64,000 nt of DNA from contig NZ_MVID01000002.1 of assembly GCF_002086815.1 (NCBI RefSeq), positions 1-64,000 on the forward strand, read 5' to 3'. Shown in pieces: positions 9,749-18,434 of the stretch; the stretch's first letter is position 1; each line of letters starts with the position of its first letter. The position numbers were made by a program, and so were the translations under genes. The notes beneath the pieces are model-generated. The model had not been told where the DNA came from, did no database searches, and was given only the letters and a program-made list of their open reading frames with translations. This DNA is from Mycolicibacterium parafortuitum. GTDB lineage: Bacteria; Actinomycetota; Actinomycetes; Mycobacteriales; Mycobacteriaceae.

Positions 9749-10310
9749 TCTGGTTGCTGGTTCTTCACCAGCCTGCCGATCCGGGCCGCGGCGGCAGTCC
9801 GGGAGCGACATCGCGGCGGAGGCGGAGGCCTCGACGCCCGCGGCGAGAAGTTTGGTTTGCTGGACGCACGCCACGCTTCAAGCGCGCGTCCAGCACGCAG
9901 AAGCTTAAACCAATATCGTGACCACGATAGCGAAATGTGACGAAGATCCTTCCCACCGAAAAAGTAAGGCTAACTTCACAGCCCGTCGCGCCGCAGCTTC
10001 CACCCTGTTCAGAGCGATATTTGCGGCTACAATCAGCAAATTTTCGCCTGCATCAATTCAGTTGCGGAGGGTGGCCCCGCCCGTTCCAGTCACCGGAAAC
10101 CTGAGCCCGGGAGGCGCTCCCGAGCGCCGCGGAGGCCGTCGCGGGCCCGGCGTGTCGGCGCGCGCAAATCGCTATCTGGAGGTTGCCACGACCCCGCCGA
10201 CGGCGGCTTCCGTCGGGCACAACCGGCGGACGGCACATGCCGTCCGGCAGCAGCGGGTCCGGCGTCGGCCTGACGTCAGAGTCAGTATTTGCCTTCTGTG
10301 ACGCGGCGCA
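9749..10310. other. 562-bp convergent gap with hairpins and operator-like dyads; possible ncRNA locus
   Basis: No convincing protein gene is present between the converging ercc3 and LLM genes. The left half has visibly lower GC. It holds a bipartite inverted repeat (TTGGTTT and GCTGGACGC at 9852-9867 pairing with GCGTCCAGC at 9886-9894 and AAACCAA at 9907-9913). Next is a 7-bp-arm dyad TATCGTG-AC-CACGATA (9914-9929), then a sequence matching 13 of 19 bases of the iron-box consensus (9960-9978). The right half contains three perfect hairpins: CGGGAG/CTCCCG (10108-10122), CCGACGG/CCGTCGG (10197-10216) and CGGACGGCA/TGCCGTCCG (10227-10246). The layout resembles a regulated promoter followed by a structured RNA. 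That is inference only. Confidence 0.4.
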
Positions 10311-11303
10311 TCACGACAGGGCCGGGATGACCTCGCGCTCGAACAGTTCGATGCCGGATCTGTCGTAGGCGGCTTCGGGGAAATAGCAGATCACGTACTC
10401 GCAGCCCAGACCCTGCAATCGCTGCAGCGTCTCGACCAGTTGCTCCGGGGTGCCGCTGCCGGCCTGCGGGGTGCTCATCGAATCGAGCATCGCGTCCGCG
10501 GCCGCGTCGCCGGTGAGCGAACTGATCCGCGAGCGCACGCGGGCCAGCCGATCCTTGACGTCGGACTCGGAGCTTCCGACCACGGCGTTGATGTTGGCCG
10601 AGCGCACGATCGCGTCGAAATCGGTGCCGACGTCCTTACAGTGCCCGGCCAGCACGTCCGACTTGTGCTTGAAACCTTCGGGATCGGAGGTGAAGTTGGT
10701 GTACTGCGCGTATTTGGCGGCGATCTTCAGGGTGACTTTCTCACCGCCACCGGCGATCCAGAGCGGGATCCCGTCCTCCTGCAGCGGCCGCGGCTCCACG
10801 ATCGCTCCACTGACCTGGTAGTGCTTACCGTCGAACGACACCGTGCCGTCGCGCCAGGCGTCCCGCATGATCTGGACGCCTTCGTCGAGGCGGCCCAGCC
10901 GAACCCCCGCCGACGGGAACCCGTAGCCGTAGGCCCGCCACTCGTGTTCGTACCAGCCACCGCCGATACCCATCTGGATCCGCCCGCCCGAGATGATGTC
11001 GGCAGTCGCGGCCACCTTGGCGAGATAGGCCGGGTTGCGGTAGCTCATCGCGGTGCACATCTGCCCCAGCTTGATCCGCGAGGTCGTCGCGGCGTAGGCG
11101 GACATCAACGACCAGGCTTCGTGGGTGGCCTCGGCGGTCGGCACCGGCACGGTGTGGAAGTGGTCGTAGACCCACAGAGAATCCCATGCGTCGCCGGAGT
11201 CGACATAGCCTGCGAGTTCGCTCATCACTCGCCACTGGTCACGCGGTTCGATTCCGACGAGGTCGAGACGCCAGCCTTGCGGGATGAACAATCCGAAGCG
11301 CAT
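10311..11303 (-). CDS. F420-dependent LLM-class oxidoreductase
   Basis: This 330-residue protein begins MRFGLFIPQGWRLDLVG, the first strand of a bacterial luciferase-like TIM barrel. It contains IQMGIGGGWYEHEWRAYGYG (about 133-152), characteristic of the F420-dependent branch of the family. Such enzymes use reduced deazaflavin F420 to reduce or oxidise small metabolites; the substrate cannot be read here. The ATG at 11303 was chosen over a longer Arg-rich extension because a -10-like TAGAGT (11311-11316) lies 7 nt upstream, consistent with a leaderless mRNA. It is divergent from a PPOX-family gene, another potential F420 protein. Confidence 0.88.
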   Translation of the reverse strand: MRFGLFIPQGWRLDLVGIEPRDQWRVMSELAGYVDSGDAWDSLWVYDHFHTVPVPTAEATHEAWSLMSAYAATTSRIKLGQMCTAMSYRNPAYLAKVAATADIISGGRIQMGIGGGWYEHEWRAYGYGFPSAGVRLGRLDEGVQIMRDAWRDGTVSFDGKHYQVSGAIVEPRPLQEDGIPLWIAGGGEKVTLKIAAKYAQYTNFTSDPEGFKHKSDVLAGHCKDVGTDFDAIVRSANINAVVGSSESDVKDRLARVRSRISSLTGDAAADAMLDSMSTPQAGSGTPEQLVETLQRLQGLGCEYVICYFPEAAYDRSGIELFEREVIPALS

Positions 11304-11324
11304 GCCCCCGACTCTATGTCGCCG

Positions 11325-11338
11325 TTCGCATCTGCGAA
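11325..11338. promoter_or_regulatory. 14-bp palindrome between divergent LLM and PPOX genes
   Basis: TTCGCA-TC-TGCGAA is a perfect dyad. It lies between the two divergent -10 boxes (TAGAGT at 11311-11316, minus; TAGCGT at 11368-11373, plus). Both promoters would therefore be within reach of one regulator. No dedicated regulator gene is adjacent. Confidence 0.4.
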
Positions 11339-11380
11339 ACGTCGCCGAACGTGTCGCCCGCCGTGAGTAGCGTGCGATAT

Positions 11381-11806
11381 ATGCCACTTTCCAAAGAAGA
11401 ACGCCGACAGTTCCTCGCCGAACCGCATATCGCAGCGCTGTCCGTCGCCAACGGTCCCGATCGTGGACCGTTGACCGTCCCGATCTGGTACCAGTACACG
11501 CCGGGCGGTGAGCTGTGGTTCTCCACCGGCGCCGGCTCACGTAAGCATCAGCTGATCGAGGCCGCCGGCTTCGTCTCGCTGATGGTCGAGCGGCTCGAGC
11601 CCTCCGTGCGCTACGTCGCGGTGGACGGGCCGGTACTGCGTATCGAGCCCGGCACCGACGACCAACTCGTCGAGATGACCAAGCGCTACCTGCCGCCCGA
11701 CAAGGTCGAGGGCTACCTGGAATTCGCCCGCCGCGAGCACGGGGATAGCGTGGCCGTGTTCGTCGAGCCCAAGCACTGGTTGTCCTCGGACCTCGGATCG
11801 CTGTAG
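11381..11806 (+). CDS. PPOX-class (pyridoxamine-phosphate-oxidase-like) flavin/F420-binding protein
   Basis: This 141-residue split-barrel protein has the typical opening LSKEERRQFLAEPHIAALSV and the VPIWYQYTPGGELWFST strand pair. These small proteins bind FMN, heme or F420; mycobacteria have many, and the F420-dependent ones reduce enones or biliverdin. The cofactor cannot be decided from sequence alone. The ATG at 11381 is preceded by TAGCGT 7 nt upstream, so the mRNA is probably leaderless. It ends 4 bp before the convergent AMP-binding gene. Confidence 0.85.
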   Translation: MPLSKEERRQFLAEPHIAALSVANGPDRGPLTVPIWYQYTPGGELWFSTGAGSRKHQLIEAAGFVSLMVERLEPSVRYVAVDGPVLRIEPGTDDQLVEMTKRYLPPDKVEGYLEFARREHGDSVAVFVEPKHWLSSDLGSL

Positions 11807-11810
11807 GGCT

Positions 11811-13292
11811 TCATCCGCCGGGGTAGAGCGCCGCGACGGCGGGCAGGCTGACCTTCAACGCCGGATTGCGCGGCAGCTCGTCGACGGCGGCGAACGCCAC
11901 CGGGACGGTGTAGACGGGCAGTTCCTGCCGCACAAGGTCTTTGAGCTCCTCATCGGGCGGGGTGTCGCGTCCCGGCTCGACCTCGATCGCGGCGAACGGT
12001 ACCTGACCCAGGCGGGCGTCGGGCACACCGACCACGCATGCGTCGCGGACCGCGGGGTGCGATATCAGCACGCGCCGGACCTCCTCGGGCTGCACCTTGA
12101 ACCCGCCCCGGTTGATCGCGCCGTCGGCGCGCCCGTGCAGGGTGACGAACCCGTCGGTGTCGATGCTGGCGATGTCGGTGGTCCGGATCCAGTCCGGACC
12201 GATCGGCGCGACCCGTGCCTCCAGCAGTCCCGGCTGCCCGGCGGGCAGTTCGGCGCCGGTATCCGCGTCGACGATCCGCAGGGCGGTGTCGGGAAGGGCG
12301 CGTCCGACGCTGTTGCGCTTGCTGTGGCCGAACTCGGCGATCATGTCGTCGGTCCACGCGCACAGCGATCCGGCGAACTCGGTTGCGCCGTAAGCTAATC
12401 GGATCGGGACCCCGTACTTCGCCTCGAACTCGTCGCGGGTCTCGGGGTCGAGTGGGCCCGATGCGCTGATCAGGAACTCCAGCGATGCGAGGTCCTCCTT
12501 CGGCACATCGGCGTCGAGCAGCATCCGGATCACGGCGGGCTGCACACCGGCGCGCGCCACCCGGTGCCGTCGGACCGCGTCCACCCAGCCCTCGACGGAG
12601 AACCGCTCCAGCATCGCGATCCGGCGACCGTTGTAGATACCGGCGATCAGCTGGCACACCCCGATGCCGCCGAACTGCCAGTACGCGAACTCCGGCGGCG
12701 CGCCCTCGGAAGCCCTCTCCCCCGCCGTCACGCTGAACACCGTGCGGCTGAGCACATGGGTCGGGATCGACTGCCGCTTCGGCGGCCCGGTAGTGCCGCT
12801 GGTCAGGATCTTCAGCGCGATGCCGGGTTCGGCGGGGGCATGGCGCCGGGAGGTGTCGCGGCGTTCCAGACGTCCGACGGCCGACACGATCGGGGCGTGC
12901 AGCGAGATCGCCAGGCCCGCACTGCCGATGCGCTGTGCGGCGTGCACCACCGGTTCGGCCCAGTCCTCGGCGTCGGCCACCACCGCGGCCAGGTTGAGCT
13001 TCTCGACGTCACCGGCGACCGCCTCGGCGGACTGAAACGAGTAGATCATCGCGACGGTCCGACCGGCAGCCAGAAAACCGGCGATGGCCGCCGCGTGTGG
13101 GAGTCGGTTGCGCACGATCAGGCCGACGGGGGCGTCGTCGGGAACGCCCGCCGCACGCAGGCCCGAGGTGATCGCGGTGCCGTACGCCGCCACCTCGTGG
13201 CCGGAGTACCAGCGTCCGTCGAACTCGATGCACGGCCGGTCCCCGTAGCCGTCCAGCGCTGCCGCGATGCTTTCGGTAAGCCCTTCGGTCAC
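11811..13292 (-). CDS. AMP-binding acyl-CoA synthetase-like enzyme
   Basis: This 493-residue adenylate-forming enzyme activates a carboxylic acid with ATP and usually transfers it to CoA. Motifs seen are the P-loop ILTSGTTGPPKRQ (about 169-181), YGATEFAG (about 305), TTDIASIDTDGFVTLHGRAD hinge region, GFKVQPEEV, and the C-terminal lysine motif NPALKVSLP (about 477) that completes adenylation. It is a little shorter than typical FadD enzymes. The start is a GTG at 13292. It reads away from the divergent PPOX gene and has no obvious operon partner besides the GlxA regulator upstream. Substrate unknown. Confidence 0.88.
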   Translation of the reverse strand: MTEGLTESIAAALDGYGDRPCIEFDGRWYSGHEVAAYGTAITSGLRAAGVPDDAPVGLIVRNRLPHAAAIAGFLAAGRTVAMIYSFQSAEAVAGDVEKLNLAAVVADAEDWAEPVVHAAQRIGSAGLAISLHAPIVSAVGRLERRDTSRRHAPAEPGIALKILTSGTTGPPKRQSIPTHVLSRTVFSVTAGERASEGAPPEFAYWQFGGIGVCQLIAGIYNGRRIAMLERFSVEGWVDAVRRHRVARAGVQPAVIRMLLDADVPKEDLASLEFLISASGPLDPETRDEFEAKYGVPIRLAYGATEFAGSLCAWTDDMIAEFGHSKRNSVGRALPDTALRIVDADTGAELPAGQPGLLEARVAPIGPDWIRTTDIASIDTDGFVTLHGRADGAINRGGFKVQPEEVRRVLISHPAVRDACVVGVPDARLGQVPFAAIEVEPGRDTPPDEELKDLVRQELPVYTVPVAFAAVDELPRNPALKVSLPAVAALYPGG

Positions 13293-13325
13293 TCATTCAT
13301 TCTGCGGTATCGCCTCCGTACGACG

Positions 13326-14291
13326 TCACGAACCGGTGAACGCGCTGCGATAGTCGCTGGGGGTGGTGTGGATCTGACGGACGAAGTGGTGCCGGTAGGT
13401 CACCGCGGACTCGAACCCGACCCGGTCGGCGATCTGCTCGATCGACAGGTCCGAGGACTCCAGTAGTTCCAGGCTGGCCTGCACGCGCTGGCCGATCAGC
13501 CATTTGATCGGTGTCGTGCCGGTGGCTTTCGCGAACTGACGCAGATAGCTGCGCCGCGACAGCGCGGACCGCTCGGCGAGCTCGTCGAGGGTGATCGGCT
13601 GATCGAGATGTTCGAGGGCCCAGGCCATTCCGGCGGCGATGCGCCCGTCGGTCGCCGGCTCGGGCACCGGCGTCTCGATGTACTGGGCCTGTCCCCCGGC
13701 TCGGTGCGGGGAGATCACCAGCCGTCGCGCGACGTCGTTGGCGACCCGCACGCCGTGGTCGCAGCGCACGATGTGCAGGCACAGATCCAGGCCTGCCGCG
13801 CAGCCCGCGCTGGTGAGCACGCGGCCGTTGTCGACGTAGAGCGGCGCCGGATCGATCTCGATGCCGGGGTAGGTCTGCCGCAGCTGTTCGGCGTAGATCC
13901 AGTGCGTGGTCGCCTTGCGGCCGTCGAGCACGCCGGCCGCGGCGAGCGCGAACGCTCCCGAGCAGATCGACACCAGACGCGCCCCGCGTGCGTCGGCGGT
14001 CTTGATCGCATCGACGAGCTCGGCCGACACAGGGTCGTCGACGTCGCGCACGCTCGGGATCACCAGGGTGTCGGCGTCGGCGAGGTCGGACAGGCCGTAC
14101 GCGGTGCGCACCGTCGCGCCGCCGAGCAACCGCAGTTCGTCGGCTTCGGCGCACAGCTTCACCGAGTACCACGGCCGTTTCAGGCCCGCCGAGAATCTCG
14201 CGGACAGCTCGGTCATCCCGAAGATCTCGGCCGCCAGGCCGGACTCGAATCCGGACATCCCGTCGTAGGCGAGGATCGCCACGGTGTGCAT
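13326..14291 (-). CDS. GlxA-type transcriptional regulator (DJ-1/PfpI domain plus AraC HTH)
   Basis: This 321-residue protein joins an N-terminal class-I amidotransferase-like domain (HTVAILAYDGMSGFESGLA at 2-20; SICSGAFALAAAGVLDG about 110-126) to a C-terminal AraC/XylS DNA-binding domain (LSRRSYLRQFAKATGTTP; IEQIADRVGFESAVTYRHHF). The amidotransferase-like domain normally senses a ligand rather than acting as an enzyme. A TAAGAT box (14298-14303) 6 nt before the ATG indicates a leaderless transcript. It lies 33 bp upstream of the acyl-CoA synthetase-like gene on the same strand and may control it, which is inference. Confidence 0.9.
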   Translation of the reverse strand: MHTVAILAYDGMSGFESGLAAEIFGMTELSARFSAGLKRPWYSVKLCAEADELRLLGGATVRTAYGLSDLADADTLVIPSVRDVDDPVSAELVDAIKTADARGARLVSICSGAFALAAAGVLDGRKATTHWIYAEQLRQTYPGIEIDPAPLYVDNGRVLTSAGCAAGLDLCLHIVRCDHGVRVANDVARRLVISPHRAGGQAQYIETPVPEPATDGRIAAGMAWALEHLDQPITLDELAERSALSRRSYLRQFAKATGTTPIKWLIGQRVQASLELLESSDLSIEQIADRVGFESAVTYRHHFVRQIHTTPSDYRSAFTGS

Positions 14292-14638
14292 GTCACTATC
14301 TTAACGAATATCGGCACTAGGGCCACTGTCGGCGACGGCGTCTTCCGCGCATGCTGGATCGCATGTTGTACAGAAAGCCCTCGTCCCGGGCCCGTCTCTG
14401 GACGAAGCTGTTGTCCCACAGCATGTTCGGCCCTATCGTGCGGATCGCCGCCGGCATCCACACCGGAAACGGCCTCGCCCACGGGATTCCCGCATCACCA
14501 GACTCCCCGTCGCGCCGAACGCACGCATTTTGAGCGAATCCGGCCGGCGGTTTCCGCGCAGAAACCGTGCACCCGGCGCACCTGGACAACGCAAAAGCCC
14601 CCGCGACACCAGGTCGCGGGGGCTTTCGCGTGGAGAAA
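14292..14638. other. 347-bp gap between glxA and fadB; unclear reading frames
   Basis: Besides the fadB terminator the gap contains two overlapping frames with coding-like composition, neither recognised. On the plus strand an ATG frame runs 14351-14533 (60 residues, starts MLDRMLYRKPSSRARLWTKL). On the minus strand a frame ending at 14317 carries AAIRTIGPNMLWDNSFVQ. Either could be a small gene or a decayed remnant. A GGTTTC/GAAACC hairpin lies at 14549-14566. I assign no function. Confidence 0.3.
14594..14626 (-). terminator. Rho-independent terminator after fadB
   Basis: The inverted repeat AAAGCCCCCGCGAC-accag-GTCGCGGGGGCTTT has perfect 14-bp arms and gives a GC stem ending in T-rich sequence on either strand. 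It starts 13 bp beyond the fadB stop codon, so it most likely ends the fadA-fadB transcript. Confidence 0.85.
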
Positions 14639-16786
14639 CTACGACGTCAGCGACGCCGGGGGGTTGAACCGGTCGCCGTAGCGCTCGGCCAGCTGCTTGG
14701 CCCGTGCGACGAACGCGTCCTTGCCGATACCGAGTTCACCCTCGTAGCCGACGATGAACTGCGCGGAACCGCCGGTGTAAGGCGGGTAGCCGATGCCCAT
14801 GATCGAGCCGATGTTCGCATCGGCGGTCGAGGTCAGCACGCCCTCGTCGAGGCACTTCTGGGTCTCCAGCGCCTCGGCGAACAGCATGCGGTCGATCATG
14901 TCCTGCAGCGGGATATCGACCGCGCCGGAGCCGAAGGTGTCGGCCAGGCCCGGCCACAGACCCACGCGCTTGCCGTCGACGTACTCGTAGAAGCCCGCGC
15001 CCTTGAGCCGCGACGGACGACCGATCTCGATCATCTTGTTCACGACGGCCTCGGCCGGATGCGGCTCGTAGGCCGCACCGCTGGCCTCGGCGGCCTTGCG
15101 GGTCTCGGTCGCGATCTTCTGCATCAGCTCCAGGTTGAGCTCGTCGGAGAGCTGCAGCGGCGCTGCCGGGTAGCCGGCCTGCGCACCCGCCTGCTCGATG
15201 CTGGCCGCGGGCACACCCTCACCCAGCATCGCGAGCGCCTCGTTGACGAAGGTGCCGATGACGCGGCTGGTGAAGAAGCCGCGGCTGTCGTTGACCACGA
15301 TCGGGGTCTTACCGATGGCCAGCGTGTAGTCGAACACCCGGGCCAGCGCCTCGTCGGAGGTCTTCTCGCCCTTGATGATCTCCACCAGCGGCATCTTGTC
15401 GACCGGGCTGAAGAAGTGGATGCCGATGAAGTCCTCCTGGCGCTTCACCCCGGTCGCGAGACCGGTGATCGGCAGCGTGGAGGTGTTGGAGCCCAGCAGC
15501 GCGTTCGGCTCGACGATGTCCTCGATCTCCTGGAACACCTTGTGCTTGAGTTCCTGGTTCTCGAAGACGGCCTCGATCACGAAGTCGACGCCCTTGAGGT
15601 CGGCGGCGTCCGCGGTCGGAGTGATCTTGGCGAGCAGCGCGTCGGAGCGCTCCTTGGTGGTGCGTCCGCGCTCGAGCGCCTTGGCCTCGATCTTCTCCGA
15701 GTACGCCTTGCCCTTGTCGGCTGCTTCCTGCGAAACATCCTTGAGCACGACGTCGTAACCGGCCTTGGCCGACACGTAGGCGATACCGGCGCCCATCATG
15801 CCTGCGCCGAGCACGCCGATCTTCTTGATCTCCTGCTTGGCGATGCCGTCGGGCCGGGATGCGCCGCCGTTGATCGCCTGCAGATCCAGGAAGAACGCCT
15901 GGATCATGTTCTTGGCGACCTGGCCGGTGACCAGGCTGACGAAGTAGCGGCTCTCGATGCGGGTCGCGGTGTCGAAGTCCACCAGCGCACCTTCGACCAC
16001 GGCGTCGAGGATGGCGCGCGGTGCCGGCATCGGCGCACCCTTGAGCTGCTTCTTCAGCAGCGCGGGGAACGACGGCAGGATCGCGGCCAGCGCCGGGCTG
16101 GTCGGGGTACCGCCGGGCATCTTGTAGCCCTTGGCGTCCCACGGCTGGGTGTGCGCCTCCGGGTTGGCCTTGATCCAGGCTTTCGCGGCGGGGATCAATT
16201 CCTCGACGCTGCCGACCAATTCGTCGACCAGACCGATCTCCTTGGCCTTACCCGGCTTGAACCGGGTGCCCTGGGACAGGATCTCCATGAACGCCTTCTG
16301 GATGCCGAACATGCGTACGGTGCGCGCGACACCGCCGCCACCGGGCAGCAGGCCCAGGGTCACCTCGGGCAGCCCGATCACCACGCCGCGCACATCGGCG
16401 ACGATGCGGTGATGGGTGGCCAGCGCGATCTCCAGGCCGCCACCGAGGGCGGCACCGTTGATGGCCGAAACAACCGGAACGCCAAGGGTTTCCAGCTTGC
16501 GCAGGTCGGCCTTGATGGCCTCGACCTCGGCGAACATCTCGGCGGCGTCCTCGGGACCCACCTTGATCATGCCCTTGAGGTCACCGCCTGCGAAGAAGGT
16601 CTTCTTCGCGCTGGCGATCACCACACCGGTGATCGAATCCTTTTCCGCAGCAAGCTTTTCCACCGCGTTGTGCATCGACTCGCGGTAGTGCTCGTTCATC
16701 ACGTTGGCCGAACCCGTGGGGTCGTCCAGCGTCAGGGTGACGATGCCGTCGGCATCCTTGTCCCACTTGATCGTGTTCTCTGCCAT
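14639..16786 (-). CDS. fadB: Bifunctional enoyl-CoA hydratase / 3-hydroxyacyl-CoA dehydrogenase FadB
   Basis: This 715-residue multifunctional beta-oxidation enzyme hydrates trans-2-enoyl-CoA and oxidises the resulting 3-hydroxyacyl-CoA with NAD. The N-terminal crotonase domain shows [11 protein letters not shown] (111-121) and [14 protein letters not shown] (139-152), containing the two catalytic glutamates E119 and E141. The dehydrogenase domain begins with the NAD-binding [16 protein letters not shown] (324-339) and has IHFFSPV with the catalytic His. The ATG at 16786 was chosen because it gives the usual [10 protein letters not shown] start and lies 14 bp after the fadA stop. It corresponds to Rv0860. 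Confidence 0.95.
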   Translation of the reverse strand: MAENTIKWDKDADGIVTLTLDDPTGSANVMNEHYRESMHNAVEKLAAEKDSITGVVIASAKKTFFAGGDLKGMIKVGPEDAAEMFAEVEAIKADLRKLETLGVPVVSAINGAALGGGLEIALATHHRIVADVRGVVIGLPEVTLGLLPGGGGVARTVRMFGIQKAFMEILSQGTRFKPGKAKEIGLVDELVGSVEELIPAAKAWIKANPEAHTQPWDAKGYKMPGGTPTSPALAAILPSFPALLKKQLKGAPMPAPRAILDAVVEGALVDFDTATRIESRYFVSLVTGQVAKNMIQAFFLDLQAINGGASRPDGIAKQEIKKIGVLGAGMMGAGIAYVSAKAGYDVVLKDVSQEAADKGKAYSEKIEAKALERGRTTKERSDALLAKITPTADAADLKGVDFVIEAVFENQELKHKVFQEIEDIVEPNALLGSNTSTLPITGLATGVKRQEDFIGIHFFSPVDKMPLVEIIKGEKTSDEALARVFDYTLAIGKTPIVVNDSRGFFTSRVIGTFVNEALAMLGEGVPAASIEQAGAQAGYPAAPLQLSDELNLELMQKIATETRKAAEASGAAYEPHPAEAVVNKMIEIGRPSRLKGAGFYEYVDGKRVGLWPGLADTFGSGAVDIPLQDMIDRMLFAEALETQKCLDEGVLTSTADANIGSIMGIGYPPYTGGSAQFIVGYEGELGIGKDAFVARAKQLAERYGDRFNPPASLTS

Positions 16787-16800
16787 GTCTTTCAGGCTCC

Positions 16801-18012
16801 TCAGACTCGCTCGATGATGGTCGCAACACCCATGCCGCCGCCCACGCACAGCGTGATCAGCGCACGGCGAGCGCCGCGGCGCTCGAGCTCGTCGACCATG
16901 GTTCCGGTGATCATGGCGCCGGTGGCGCCCAGCGGGTGGCCCATCGCGATGGCGCCACCGTTGACGTTGAGCTTCTCGTCCGGGATGCCCAGGTCCTTCT
17001 GGAACTTCAGCACCACCGACGCGAACGCCTCGTTGAGCTCGAACAGGTCGATGTCGTCGACGGTCAGGCCGGCACGGTCGAGCACCTTCTTGGTGGCCGG
17101 GGTCGGGCCGGTCAGCATGATGACCGGGTCGGCGCCGGAGGTGGCGGTCGCGACGATGCGCGCCCGCGGGGTCAGGTTTTGCGCGGCCCCCGCCTTCTCG
17201 GAGCCGATCAGCACCAGCGCGGCGCCGTCGACGATGCCCGAGCTGTTGCCGCCGGTGTGGACGTGGTTGATCTTCTCCACGAAGTGGTACTTCTGCAGCG
17301 CCACGTCGTCGAAGCCGCCCATCGCGCCGACGCCCTCGAACGCGGACTTCAGCTTGCCCAGGCTTTCCACCGTGGTGCCGGGGCGGATGTGCTCGTCATG
17401 GTCGAGAACGACCAGGCCGTTCTGATCCTTGACCGGGACGACGGACTTGGCGAAGTAGCCGCCCGACCACGCTGCGGCCGCGCGCTCCTGCGAGCGCGCC
17501 GCGTAGGCGTCGACGTCCTCGCGGGAGAAGCCCTCGATGGTGGCGATCAGGTCGGCGCCGATGCCCTGCGGGACGAAGCCGATGCGGTAGTTGGTCTCCG
17601 GGTCGGCCGCCCAGGCGCCGCCGTCGGATCCCATCGGCACGCGGCTCATGGATTCGACGCCGCCGGCCAGCACCAGGTCGTCCCAGCCGGAGCGGACCTT
17701 CTGCGCGGCCATGTTCACGGCCTCCAGGCCGGAGGCGCAGAAGCGGTTGAGCTGGACGCCGCCGGTGGTTTCGGGGAGCTTCGCGACCAGGCCCGCGGTG
17801 CGGGCGATGTCGCCACCCTGGTCACCGACCGGCGAGACGACGCCGAGGATCAGGTCGCTGATCAGGTTCTCGTCCAGGTCGGGGAAGCGGGTGCGGAGCT
17901 CGTCGATCAGGCCGACGACCAGGTTGACCGGCTTGATCTCGTTGAGCGCGCCGCCGCGCTGCTTGCCGCGTGGGGTGCGGATGGCTTCATAGATGAAGGC
18001 TTCTTCGGACAT
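16801..18012 (-). CDS. fadA: Acetyl-CoA acyltransferase (3-ketoacyl-CoA thiolase) FadA
   Basis: This 403-residue thiolase cleaves 3-ketoacyl-CoA to acetyl-CoA and a shortened acyl-CoA, the last step of the cycle completed by FadB next door. Active-site features: nucleophile Cys92 in [28 protein letters not shown] with the catalytic His near residue 355, and the second Cys in [12 protein letters not shown] near 388. It is the first gene of the fadA-fadB unit, with an operator-like palindrome 84 bp upstream. Synteny matches Rv0859. Confidence 0.95.
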   Translation of the reverse strand: MSEEAFIYEAIRTPRGKQRGGALNEIKPVNLVVGLIDELRTRFPDLDENLISDLILGVVSPVGDQGGDIARTAGLVAKLPETTGGVQLNRFCASGLEAVNMAAQKVRSGWDDLVLAGGVESMSRVPMGSDGGAWAADPETNYRIGFVPQGIGADLIATIEGFSREDVDAYAARSQERAAAAWSGGYFAKSVVPVKDQNGLVVLDHDEHIRPGTTVESLGKLKSAFEGVGAMGGFDDVALQKYHFVEKINHVHTGGNSSGIVDGAALVLIGSEKAGAAQNLTPRARIVATATSGADPVIMLTGPTPATKKVLDRAGLTVDDIDLFELNEAFASVVLKFQKDLGIPDEKLNVNGGAIAMGHPLGATGAMITGTMVDELERRGARRALITLCVGGGMGVATIIERV

Positions 18013-18095
18013 GTGTTCTCCAGGTCCTGTTCAGGGGTTTCGCGGACAGTCATCCGCGGGGAGGCTGCTCCTCTGTGCGCGATGCTAGCAGCCTC

Positions 18096-18115
18096 GCCCA
18101 ACCGCTTGGTTGGGC
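18096..18115. promoter_or_regulatory. Operator-like palindrome upstream of fadA
   Basis: GCCCAACC-GCTT-GGTTGGGC has perfect 8-bp arms. It lies just upstream of a -10-like TAGCAT reading toward fadA. Dyads of this kind are usual for TetR repressors that control beta-oxidation genes. No such regulator is adjacent, so the binder is unknown. Confidence 0.55.
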
Positions 18116-18143
18116 CACCTGGAGGGGAGCATTTTCGCTCAGC

Positions 18144-18191
18144 AGACGCAAACTCGCACGGTTCCGGCGGGAACCGTGCGAGTTTGTGTCT
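18144..18191 (-). terminator. 22-bp-arm hairpin downstream of the small gene at 18210
   Basis: AGACGCAAACTCGCACGGTT(CC) pairs with its complement across a 4-nt loop, with a single G-T mismatch in 22 bp. It follows the stop codon of the minus-strand gene at 18210-18398 and shares the core CAAA(C)TCGCAC with the hairpin at 52844-52881. It probably acts as a terminator and insulates fadA. Confidence 0.7.
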
Positions 18192-18209
18192 GGTCGCGGG
18201 AGCCGAGGG

Positions 18210-18398
18210 TCAGTCCGAGGCGCCCTCCGTGTCATCGAAGAACGACCACTCGCCGTCGTGCTCGACTTCCATGCGCCAGCCGAGCTCGGAGTTGTCGGCC
18301 TTCTGGTCGACGAACCAGGCGTGCGCGTCCTCCGCGCTCTCGATGTCCTTCGTGTCGACGACCTCGCCCTTGGGATTCAGAACACGGTATGTAGCCAT
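18210..18398 (-). CDS. Small conserved acidic protein
   Basis: This 62-residue protein starts MATYRVLNPKGEVVDTKDIE and includes EDAHAWFVDQKADNSELGWR and MEVEHDGEWSFFDD. It is acidic, soluble and without signal peptide. Coding is supported by strong third-position GC bias, a clean ATG and the hairpin just behind its stop. Small proteins of this appearance are widespread in mycobacteria, but I know no function. It stands alone between fadA and the old-yellow-enzyme gene. Confidence 0.75.
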   Translation of the reverse strand: MATYRVLNPKGEVVDTKDIESAEDAHAWFVDQKADNSELGWRMEVEHDGEWSFFDDTEGASD

Positions 18399-18434
18399 GC
18401 CCGACGTTCTTCCCGCGCTCCGGCGCGTTCACAC

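Noticed and set aside
10053..10120. Minus-strand sequence resembling part of a cobalamin riboswitch (GGTGACTGGAACGGG ... CCGCAACTG)
   Set aside because: The downstream B12 box is missing and no minus-strand gene follows; it would read into the antisense strand of ercc3.
9918..10301. Open frame of 127 codons on the plus strand
   Set aside because: Arg/Pro-rich composition without family resemblance, no Shine-Dalgarno, and it crosses the operator-like dyad, the iron-box-like sequence and the hairpins; treated as non-coding.
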